From Ectocarpus siliculosus (Eukaryota; Sar; Phaeophyceae; Ectocarpales; Ectocarpaceae), in the NCBI GenBank assembly GCA_000310025.1, contig FN649747.1, forward strand, positions 1,915,758 through 1,953,671: a stretch of DNA of 37,914 nucleotides, in the 5' to 3' direction. This document shows, one piece after another, positions 29,701 through 37,914 of the stretch. Under the pieces are notes generated by a model. It worked only from the letters and a program-made list of their open reading frames with translations. It was not told where the DNA came from and did no database searches. Numbering within the stretch: the stretch's first letter is position 1; the number at the start of each line of letters is the position of its first letter. A program made the translations under genes and the position numbers.

Positions 29701-32700
29701 CGGGCTCCGTCTTGCACATGACCATCCGCAGTTGAGAAAAATATCTTGGGAAGCAATGCACGAGAGAGAGCGGAAAACACAGGATGAAACGAATGAAACC
29801 GCGGATAGATACGAAAAATCGGGCGACTGAGCACGAAAAGGTATTCATTCGATAAAAAACTGCGAGCGTATCCAAACTACATGTAAACAGACCACAAAAG
29901 CAGATTAGGCTCCTAGGCGTGTTCGGTATCCCTTCAAGAGATTTCCGGTTGGATTCATTCATTGTTGTCCTCGCCGCAGTGACTGAAAAAAGTGCGTCCA
30001 TTCGGCATTCTGCTGGCGAACGAAATATATCTTGGTGGATGCGAATAAACCCCGCCTCTTCACTGTTAGAAAGGCTTACCCATTAGAATACTCAGTCAGC
30101 GCTGACTAAGTAGTCTAATGGGTAAGCCTTTCTAACAAAAGATATACTCTCGGCTCGTTGCCATCCAGCTGTTCACTGAGATTTTTTTTTTTTTTGTATA
30201 GACTTCTTCGCATGAACACATGAACTGCACGCACACGCGCACGCACCATCAATGAGGGGGCGACGCAGTATACAACAGGGGTACTATGCACACCCTAGAG
30301 ATATATTCCACGTACCACACAATCCTACGGTATTCCGCGCAACATCAGTCAATGGGAACATTCCGTATCAACCACTTGGCATTGCTACAAAGTATAAGTA
30401 TATCTATCAGCCCCCCTGCTTGTGACCATGCCATGTCTTTTTCGATCCTCAATAACTCCAAAACACAAGAAAATAAAATCAGAAACTCAACTCAACTCCA
30501 GAACAATAATAGCCTTCTTGGCTAGACATCAATACCCATCCCCGATCATACTAGTTATACTTCTTCGAACTTCAGCGAACTAATTGCCCCCCATTCTAGA
30601 ACACCATCCATTGAGAAAAACCATAGGCAAAAGTGTAAAATGTTGCCACCCTAGTTGTTTGATCACACACAAAATAAACCCAAACACCAAGATATTAATC
30701 CACACTCATTACGAAGTTACGATGAAACTCAAAATTTCCCACGTGAAGTGCCTTCGTGAGGAAGTCAGCATGTTGATACGCCGATTCCACGTGAAAAATC
30801 GAAATCTCCTTCCTGCGTACCAAATCCCTGATAAAGTGGTGCCCTACGTCGATGTGCTTCGAGTTAATGTTGCTAATCGGGTTCTGCGCCAACTGAATGA
30901 CCCCCTGGTTATCCTCGAACACCGGAATACACGGCATGCCTGCTTCTGGCAACATGAAACGCCATACTTGCCTCAGAAACGACACTTCCTTCATCACGTC
31001 TGCAAGAGGGACATACTCCGCCTCTGTCGTGCTCAACGTAACGCACTTCTGCGTCCTTGAAAACCAAGAAATACATCCCCCCCCACACATCACCAATCCT
31101 CCTGACACAGACCTCCTATCGGCAGCCTTACGTGCATAGTCTGGGTCTGCGAACACCTCCATGCTCAACCCTGCTACACTACTCCTCCTGAATGTAATAC
31201 CCAAGTCACTAGTCCTTACCACATACCCCCAAATACCAAGACCTGCTCTCCAATGAATTTCGTTGGGAGCAGCACAGTACCGTGCTACCGCTCTCACTGC
31301 GTTCGCGATATCTGGCCTCGTTTGCGTTGCCAGCCACATCAATGATCCTATCAGCTCACGAAAAGGCCTTGATACCACTTCTTCATCCTGGTCAAACTCT
31401 GAAAGCTTCAACCCTACAGGAAGAGGAATCTCCTTCCCGTACTCTACCCCAAACTCCATCCCCAACTCTTCAGCGTACGTTTGCTGCGAGATCTTCAAAG
31501 TCCCTGCACCCCAATCTCTCTCATAAAAGCACCCTGAATACCATCTCAAATCCCCAAGATTCTTCACCGGTACCATGGTGTTGAGATCTCTGCCATAAAT
31601 ACAGGATGTAGGCGTTCCACGTAGGCTTTCCCTGCTGATCCATGCTGAGCTGTCGACGAAACATTATCGAGCTTCCTGTTGTCGCTCGTTCAAATCGGAT
31701 GTTTGTCTCCCGAATTGGTACTTACAAGCCAAACGCGAAGCACCCTTTCGTACTTACGTACCTCTTCTTCCTCGTGAGAGGCCACGGGCTATGACGTCAC
31801 CGAGTTCGACGAAAGGCACCGTAAGCGTGTGTGCTTGAAGACATTCACTACGTTGACGGCTACATATGCCCGGCTTTCTTTCCCCCCTCAAATCGAAATC
31901 GTTTTCTACTATTGTAGTTGCTGCTGCCGTTTCAAACACGAACAACATCGGTTGACGACATATATATCATAATGCTCGCACACACACCTGTCTGTGGGAT
32001 CCCTCAGAACGACGACCAGCTTGGCACGAGGAAGAACCATCCTCATCCGGTAGGGCGCGATCGGGGACAGTATGTACCGGGGACTGGACTCAACGATGAC
32101 CCCGCTGCTCATGGCGGCCACGTTCTTGTGCCACGCCGGTTTCTTTTTCGGCTTTCCCTGCGGTGCGACCGACGAGCAAGTGACCAGCAACAGGCACGGT
32201 GGGGTGGTTCACGCGGGAAACGAGGGCGGCCGAAGAAAGCCGGGAGGCATGAGGCAGGCAAAAGCAAGATTAGACGTTCAGCACATTTGTGATGTGCCTC
32301 ATAACGAGATATGACCAGGACATCTTCCAATGGCTGCCACACACCTCTCCCAGGCACGCTTGTTTCTCTTTGTGCCCGGAAGCGAGGGTTTGCGTACTTA
32401 CCTCTTCTAGGCAAGTCTTGGCGTACTCGGAAAGGATCCGACCAATCGCTCCAGGGCTTAGCTCTTTCTCTCGCCCGTCTCCCTGCCAGTGACCAAGCTT
32501 CGGGTAGCTTCGCGCAGCGATAAGTGAGGCAAAGCAGGGGAGGGAAACCTCAGATTGTTTGAGTTTTGAGTGGAACAGCGCAAGAACTCCGACAGTGTTC
32601 AGAAGAGCGGCCTATTAGGTCACGGCGGTTCTTGAGACCCTTCAAAACGAATGGCTAGCTGTAGCTGTTTCTGGAAAGTAAACTCTGAGGCTAGCAGCGG

Positions 32701-35700
32701 TGCAAAGGTAGGTATCACTCGGGGCAGACCGATAATGATATTGTTTTAGGGTTTTTGGTGCTGTTTTTGCTGTTGTTGTTGTTTCACCAAGAACGGGTTG
32801 TAACAAATACCCAATGTGGGAATCGACAAATTCAACATGATAGATGCAGGTCAACGAAGGGGAATCAAGGCAACAGGGTACAGTGGCATGGAAAAAAAAA
32901 ACTCTATCTTCCTCAAAGCGCAAGTACCAAGCACGCCAGTACACATTTGATAGAAGCATCACGGTCGCCTAAAAGATTCGTTTTCGCAAGTCTTGAGTCT
33001 ATCGATCAATCCATCCCCCCGACACGCACAAGGAGCAGAGCCGGGACTACAATCTATCTCTCTTACTGCCAAGTTTTATCCCCCTACTTTCTGCGTACAT
33101 AGTGCTCGATATAGAGTGCCGCCTCACGACACCGACGTGAGTCGTCAAGCATTTTCGTGCCGTCGTGAATAGCGCCGGTACCTCACTGAGGACTGTCGGT
33201 GGATTGGGCTGGCACATGAAGGCACACTTGACGGTACGCCACGATCTTTAGTCTCACATGTCGGGGTCTTGGTCGAAGAAGTGCACCTCGTTCGGCATGC
33301 CCGTCACCAACGGGTGCGTCAAGAGGTTCCTCCGCAAGTTCGTGGTGCCTCCCTTCTGCTCCGGCCACATAAGGGGCAACAAGCATCAACGCGCAACGAC
33401 AGCGAGCGGGAGGCAACAAGCCGCAAAGAGTCGCGCTCGTTAGTGCACCGTGACGCCGTCAACTACACCGTGCCCGAAGACCAACGAAAAAAGAACCTTC
33501 GGCACCGGCGCGGATGGGACAGCAACGTACCGCGGTGGGTTGCCGCGTGAAAACAAGGTGTTGTTGTGGAATACCCCATCCTACATGAGTTAGCCATGAA
33601 GTGCAAGAAGGTTCCACAGCGAACGCATCGACGTATCATTTGCTATCGTGGCACGGCGAGGTGGAGATAGGCCTTGGAGTCGTGCCTGTGACGGTGATGG
33701 ACACCATACTTCGCGTGGAACGAAAAAAAACGCCGTGAGGGTCTACCGGGGGGGTGAGAACAACGCCTTGGGGGGGGGGAGGGGGGGGCGGCGATTAGAG
33801 ACCTACTGACGGAGATGATTGCCGCGAAGGAAGATGTGTGAGAGGGGCACCTCCGAGGGACATGTAATTTACGCAACATCTACAAGGATAAAGGGCCACC
33901 TTTCCTGACCACGTTTGTTGCCAGGTTCTACTTCGTTCGGTTCATAGTGTGACCACCGAAGCAGGCTCTAACGGGGGCTAAATCTGCAGGGGATTGTAAG
34001 GGGCCGTTTGAGATCACGAAGGGGTTCAATGTGCAAGCAACAGACAAAACCAAGAGTGGAAACAATTCCAAGCACCATCAAGCAACAAACGTCAACGCAC
34101 CTGCACTCCAATGATGGTGATGAGTGGGATGGACAGCAAGGATCTCTCCCCGATTGGAGCCACCAGAGGGAGGGGGAGAGGGTCAGAGGAGTTCGAGCTT
34201 TCCAACGCGTACTTGGCGAAGCTCGTGTACTGCTTCAACAGGCCTCCACCCTGCCAAAGCACCAAAATCGTTCGAAATTTTTGCGGTCGCAACCATGGCA
34301 CCACGTGCAGGAGTTCGTTTCGTCCCCATAAAAGCCCGGTCGGTTTTTCTTTTCTCTGTCTTGGAAAGTTGTAGCAGGTCTCAACAGTAGTGCTCCTCAA
34401 ACGATGACTGTCTTTACGCTGACGTAAGATGGTGCTGCGACTCTGTCACCCTCGTCAGGTACACTTTGGTTTTCGCGAACAAGCGCGTTTTTTTGGAAAG
34501 AGCACGGCCTGTTTCATCTGCGATTACCCCATCGCCGCATTGGTGTACTGTCGTTGGCATCCTCGGAACTGACTTTCTCAAAGCGTTTTTTTTTCTCTGG
34601 AGTGGAGAACTACGCATAATGTACATACAGCATTCTAGAGGTGGAAACTCATACTCGAAGAAGACGGGCGCATAAAAATAGAGGGAAGGAGCTGCGGAAT
34701 CCTTCTCACGTTAAGAATCAAACTCAAGCACCGCCGGGCTAACGGTGGAGGAGAGACAAAAATGAAGTCAAGCGTGTTCACCTTCCTCTTGTTTAACCCT
34801 GGCTACAACCGCAGGGCATCAAACATACAGCGACAGGTGCGAACTGGAGATGGGAAAACCCACACAAACCCAGCCTTCTCAAACTGCGCTCTGACAAAGT
34901 CTGCCATGCGTACATAGTCTATGGCCTAGACCATCTTTCTCAGGGTCAATGCCCCGCGGGACGACTTTCAACCCGAGTCCCCCATACACACTCCTGTACA
35001 TGCATCCGGAGTTACAGTAGTCATCTCGCAAGAAAGTGTATCCCGAACAAGCACACTAGGCTGAGGTTGTACAGGATATAGTGTAGAGTGCTAGCGCCGA
35101 CTGTTGCACGAGAACCTGCGTTTTGTACCATACTGTTGGCGATGCTCGACTTCCGCCTCACACAGGGATGGATCTCATGCCGTATCCAACTTGCGTCTGT
35201 CCCTTCTCGCTGCAAGTACAACAACCATCGTTCTGAATCAACCAAAGCACACCTACATAGTACGTTTTGCGGGAGATGGTAATCAGCATAGACATAAAGC
35301 AAGGCACGCAGTATGTGCAATACGGATACTTTGCGCGGGGTGGAATTAACATGGACGGGATCAATCCTCCTATTATGTACATGCATCCGAGATCATGATA
35401 CGTGTCTGCCCCCTCTCCCCTCTCTCCATCTGTCATTGTTATTGTCTACAAAGCCTACATATCAAAGAAGACAGACTACCGCACCTCTTGGGGATAATTC
35501 CCCGATCATTTGATCAACACGACAATATTATTTCGTAGATGGGGGACCAAACGACCAAACTGCTGTGCGGCAAAATTACCGGTCATGGTCTGCGTAGAAA
35601 CTTCCTCCTCGCCCTGTGTATGATTGATTTACTGTAATGACGGAACGGGCAATAGACGTCGCCTTACCGCCGACTCGTCCGCGTTGACCCCCAAGACTTG

Positions 35701-35940
35701 CAGCTTCCTTTTCTCTAGCGTGCGGTGCGAATCGCGAAACCCGCCGCTGCTTGATGTAGCTAAAGCTCCCTCATGCTGCGCGCTGGCTCTCAATGTGGAT
35801 CCATGATCCAGCAAGGGGACCAAGGATATCACCAGTCCAACACCCGCACTGGCTACAAGCAAGACAGCCACCACGATTCTACACACCCAGTTCCAAGGAC
35901 TCTTTGATCCAGGTTTGGCAAACGCTGGCCGTGGATCCAT
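26761..35940 (-). CDS. Type II membrane carbohydrate sulfotransferase, complete, 9 exons, 454 aa
   Basis: Exons in gene order: 35940-35668, 34250-34101, 33355-33258, 32507-32402, 32157-31988, 29744-29621, 29113-28949, 28668-28490, 26860-26761. All phases agree and the sum is 1365 bases with TAA at 26763-26761. The enzyme should transfer sulfate from PAPS to a sugar acceptor. Visible marks are a signal anchor (19-44), the PAPS 5'-phosphosulfate loop GVQKGGTT (139-146) followed by HP and NEVHFFD, ESSPRYIL, the 3'-phosphate segment VVVLRDPTDR (257-266), GLYADQLERW, VIDSAEMF, AGLPEHEF and the C-terminal WYRPHTERL. Potential N-glycosylation sites are N111, N322 and N374, fitting a Golgi lumen position. 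The acceptor chosen for exon 4 (32507) is the only one that keeps frame; a nearer acceptor at 32482 breaks it. The substrate is unknown; fucan or other wall polysaccharide is an inference. Confidence 0.9.
27283..27374 (+). repeat. C-bounded dispersed repeat, partial copy D (3' end only)
   Basis: About 90 bp matching the end of copies A-C: tccgtcccggctttgtaggg, gcgaggtcaatggtct, acgactacggcatgca, ctatgagta and poly-C. It lies in the last intron of the sulfotransferase, antisense to that gene. Confidence 0.85.
27525..28175 (+). repeat. C-bounded dispersed repeat, copy C, with duplicated 5' end
   Basis: Full copy with all landmarks of copies A and B, ending actatgactaca and 12 C. Its first 75 bp (ggtgtttgcca to acaacgacg and aaacaagcc) is present nearly three times in tandem from 27525 to 27690, each separated by a C-tract. 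It lies in the last sulfotransferase intron, antisense to the gene. An insertion of ttatattatatt near 27957 distinguishes it from B. Confidence 0.85.
30065..30136. repeat. 72-bp near-perfect palindrome, sulfotransferase intron 5
   Basis: Two 36-bp arms meet without a loop at 30100/30101. The left arm begins gttagaaaggcttacccatt and the right arm is its reverse complement with two mismatches. The centre AGTCAGCGCTGACT is itself a perfect palindrome. It could be a tiny foldback element, a cruciform-forming site or an RNA hairpin gene; nothing in the flanks decides. Confidence 0.95.
30695..31576 (-). mobile_element. Truncated Ty1/Copia-type retrotransposon: end of reverse transcriptase plus RNase H
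   Basis: A 293-codon open frame in the same orientation as the host sulfotransferase gene. It begins within the reverse transcriptase thumb/connection region (KNLGDLRWYSG, then LKISQQTYAEEL), continues with GSLMWLATQTRPDIA and ends with the Copia RNase H: acidic residues in VFADPDYA, STTEAEY and FEDNQG, then NSKHIDVGHHFIRD. The upstream frame stays open for about 30 codons but has no YVDD box, protease or integrase, so the 5' part is missing. A G-rich run on the minus strand (complement of 30589-30594) after the stop may be the polypurine tract, but no LTR pair is visible. It is probably not autonomous. Confidence 0.9.
31988..32157 (-). other. Sulfotransferase exon 5: 3'-phosphate binding segment
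   Basis: The exon carries IVESSPRYIL, then RAKLVVVLRDPTDR, with the last Arg completed across the intron by exon 6 (YFSQLRM). In sulfotransferases the R-(D/N)-P-x-x-R segment and a downstream Ser bind the 3'-phosphate of PAPS; R262, R266 and S269 occupy those places by analogy. The donor reads AG/gtgtgt. Confidence 0.9.
33258..34250 (-). other. Sulfotransferase exons 2-3: PAPS 5'-phosphosulfate binding loop
   Basis: Exon 2 (34250-34101) ends SIPLITIIGVQ and exon 3 (33355-33258) begins KGGTTNL, so a phase-0 intron of about 745 bp splits the strand-loop-helix of the PAPS site exactly before its Lys. Exon 3 continues NLLTHPLV and NEVHFFDQD, the usual K-E-x-x-F-F region that follows. K142, T145 and T146 are the expected phosphosulfate ligands by family analogy. 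Confidence 0.9.
35668..35940 (-). other. Sulfotransferase exon 1: start codon, cytosolic tail, signal anchor, stem
   Basis: The chosen start (35940) lies in a favourable context (gcaacgATGG) and gives an 18-residue Pro/Lys-containing tail, a 26-residue hydrophobic helix (WVCRIVVAVLL onward to VPLL), then a Ser/Arg-rich stem. The frame stays open upstream to another Met (36156), but that would put about 70 Cys/Arg-rich residues before the anchor, which is atypical for type II Golgi enzymes. The exon ends at a strong donor (GCG/gtaagg). Confidence 0.8.
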
Positions 35941-36497
35941 CGTTGCACGCCCCTCTTGTCTCTCTCTTGCTTGGTGTGTTCTGAAAGCAACCACGGCGCA
36001 CGAAAGATATTTCAGGGGGGTTCGCACATGTGTGTTATTTCGAGTCCCCCCCCCACTCCTCTTGGCGCAGGGGGCATCATCGCACTTTCGGCGTCTGTTC
36101 TGCGGCCCAATCCCCAGTGCGGTGCAGAGGAGAAATCCAGCCACAGCGCTGGACAAAACAGAAGGAGAGGTCTAAAACGCATTCCAGAGAGGGGCGCGCA
36201 CGCAGTGATGGCGGCAAACAACAGGGGGGGTGACGCCCAAATTGGGTTCCAAAAGATTTTTCTCGGGGAGGTGAGACGCCGCCGACTCGCTTTTATCCCG
36301 ACGCGCACACCGGTATGCATACCTTTTTTTGTGTCCTCTCGCTGGCGAGATTGGATAGCGTAGCTACGTCGTGTTGCCCAGTGGCTGGTGCAGTGCCGGT
36401 CCTTCTCCTGCTACAGCAGCGCTGGCACACGGCACCTGCCGTTGTGCTTTCGTTGTTGTGAGCGTTGGCAGGCTGCTGCTGCTCCGCCATCCATGCA

Positions 36498-36532
<35 letters not shown>

Positions 36533-37733
36533 CTCTTGGAAAGAGCAGCACAGCGGGCTTGTGTAAAATGCTGCCGCCACCGCCGGTCGATCGTGCATAG
36601 CCGCCATTGCTGCAGCAGTTAGTGCGGCACGTTGATAATACGTCGGCCTAGGAGGCAGCAGTCCGACCTTGACATTGAATGCGACAGCAACGACCTTGTC
36701 TCGCCAAGAAATCGCAGAGTATTCGGCGATCGGAGAGACCTCGTGGCTGTTGGATTCAAATGTTGGATGTTTCTCTTTACACCATGTAAAACAAGATAAT
36801 GGTAAAACATAGCGGCGCTCTACTTATATGCAGCGCCAACCTTGCTCCTCTCGTCACCGCAGTAGCATGTTCAGCGCCCCGCCGCACGATGATATGCAAC
36901 GTCACTCTGCCGGTTGTGTACGTAGCAATTGCACCGATTAGAGCAAGTGGCAAACCCATCGCAAGCAATTTGACCTTAACTCACATCGGGTCCCAGCACT
37001 AATGAAGGCCAGCACTATTGAAGGACGCTCGGGTCGCTCAACTACACGAGGGACGCTCGGTCGCTGAACTACACTAGATATCTAGATATAGATACACTTG
37101 CATAGTACTGCTGTTTAAGCAAAAATAATTGAGGGCAAGTTTGTTGGTTTTCGGGCGCGCGCCGGGTAGGTGGCAAGGGGAAATGGCAGCTGCTTGTTGG
37201 GTAAGAAAGGTATAATGTATCGGACTCGCGCGCACTGTTGAGGGCGCGGCGTGCATGTATGCACCGCCTACGGTTCACCCCGTGTGATTTCACGGGGTCT
37301 TCTTCGGAAGTACTTCCATCTTCCTGTTCCACATATATTTAATAGTTTGATATACCCGAAGTTCGATCTGAGCTGGCAGAAGCTCTCGCCGTGCTTCCGT
37401 GCGAACAACACACCACGGCCGACCAAGGCAAACCCTGCCGTGCGCTTTAATCTTCAGCTACGATGGCGGCTGCTGCTATACCAGTACTTCTGCAGCTGCA
37501 ACTGTAGTTTGATTAAAACCAGATGAAGGCGTGACGATTTTTGCCCAGTTATTTTCGGCTGTCTGGGCCTCTATGCGCAGCAGTTTATGTCAGCAGTAAG
37601 TCGGTATGCCTCACCTACTTCCATCTAAACTTTTTTTTTGTGTATTTACGTACGTGCATCTTTCCTCCCTACTCTGATCCCCTCTCTCTTTTGCTTCCCG
37701 TGTCTCGTTCCGCGCATGCTTTTTTCGGCCGAC
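35941..37733. promoter_or_regulatory. Upstream region of the sulfotransferase; possible divergent promoter
   Basis: No coding exon is supported here. It must include the sulfotransferase promoter (minus strand) and, if the exon at 37734 is a gene start, a divergent promoter. Seen in it: a (TG)n tract at 36502-36530, a C-run at 36047-36057, a two-copy direct repeat gggacgctcggtcgctgaact near 37022-37073, a short hairpin accccgtg / cacggggt near 37277-37299, and the palindrome ctagatatctag near 37075. No TATA box is convincing. Confidence 0.4.
36502..36530 (+). repeat. (TG)n microsatellite
   Basis: About 14 TG units upstream of the sulfotransferase start. Confidence 0.95.
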
Positions 37734-37868
37734 ATGGTCATGGCTTGCGGGCCACGCACACGTGACGCGGTATCCTTCTTACTGGACGTCGCTCCCCTTT
37801 TCGCCCGAACAACAACACAGCTGCAACGGGGCGTGAGCTCTATGAACCTGGATGGGAAGGAAGTGAAC
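37734..37868 (+). CDS. Putative exon of an unidentified gene, 3' end outside the window
   Basis: An ATG in good context (gccgacATGG) opens 45 codons ending at a consensus donor (AAC/gtgagt at 37869). The peptide has RDAVSFLLDVAPLF, ARTTTQLQRG and MNLDGKEVN, a balanced composition unlike the low-complexity frames nearby. No acceptor AG lies within 90 bases upstream, which favours a first coding exon. The family is not recognised. The intron enters a C homopolymer and the window ends. Confidence 0.4.
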
Positions 37869-37872
37869 GTGA

Positions 37873-37877
37873 GTACC

Positions 37878-37914
<37 letters not shown>
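37873..37914 (+). repeat. Poly-C tract at the window end
   Basis: About 39 consecutive C followed by tc, just inside the putative intron. It may be a true homopolymer or an assembly end. Confidence 0.9.

Noticed and set aside
33085-33180. Possible extra sulfotransferase exon (EAALYIEHY) between exons 3 and 4
   Set aside because: No acceptor gives the required phase; joining exon 3 to the acceptor at 32507 restores the frame without it.

Overview
The window looks like nuclear DNA of a stramenopile alga, most plausibly a brown alga. This is inferred from many short exons with GT-AG introns of several hundred bases to a few kilobases, intron-rich reading frames that only make sense when spliced, abundant minisatellites and C-tracts, a Golgi-type carbohydrate sulfotransferase and an algal-style OSCA/TMEM63 channel. 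No bacterial gene organisation is present. The species cannot be named from sequence alone.

Two large genes, arranged tail to tail, fill most of the window. On the plus strand, 712-24361 holds 23 frame-consistent exons (5' end not found, 1069 visible residues). They encode an OSCA/TMEM63 (CSC1-like) mechanosensitive cation channel: a cytosolic PHM7-like domain (712-5298), the membrane domain (6247-10920), a post-membrane tail (12317-13992), a hydrophilic linker (15484-19941) and a C-terminal array of five WW or WW-like domains (20957-24361). The intron phases agree across every junction, so the sequence supports one channel-WW fusion protein. The channel half and the WW half could still be separate genes, and only transcripts would settle that.

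On the minus strand, 35940-26761 holds nine exons that join into a complete 454-residue type II membrane sulfotransferase, with a signal anchor, a PAPS 5'-phosphosulfate loop, a 3'-phosphate binding segment and a stop codon. It probably acts in the Golgi on sulfated cell-wall polysaccharides. One intron holds a truncated Copia-type retrotransposon fragment and a 72-bp near-perfect palindrome.

Between the two stop codons (24362-26760) there is only a weak candidate small gene. Upstream of the sulfotransferase there is about 1.8 kb of non-coding sequence and then, at the right edge, one plausible plus-strand exon of an unidentified gene (from 37734), followed by a C homopolymer at the window end.

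The introns are the most unusual part. They contain a 2.5-kb mosaic minisatellite, a 460-bp foldback element, several other tandem arrays, and an undescribed C-tract-bounded dispersed repeat (four copies). Several tandem duplications straddle splice junctions and copy splice sites or exon starts. One intron appears to use a GC donor.
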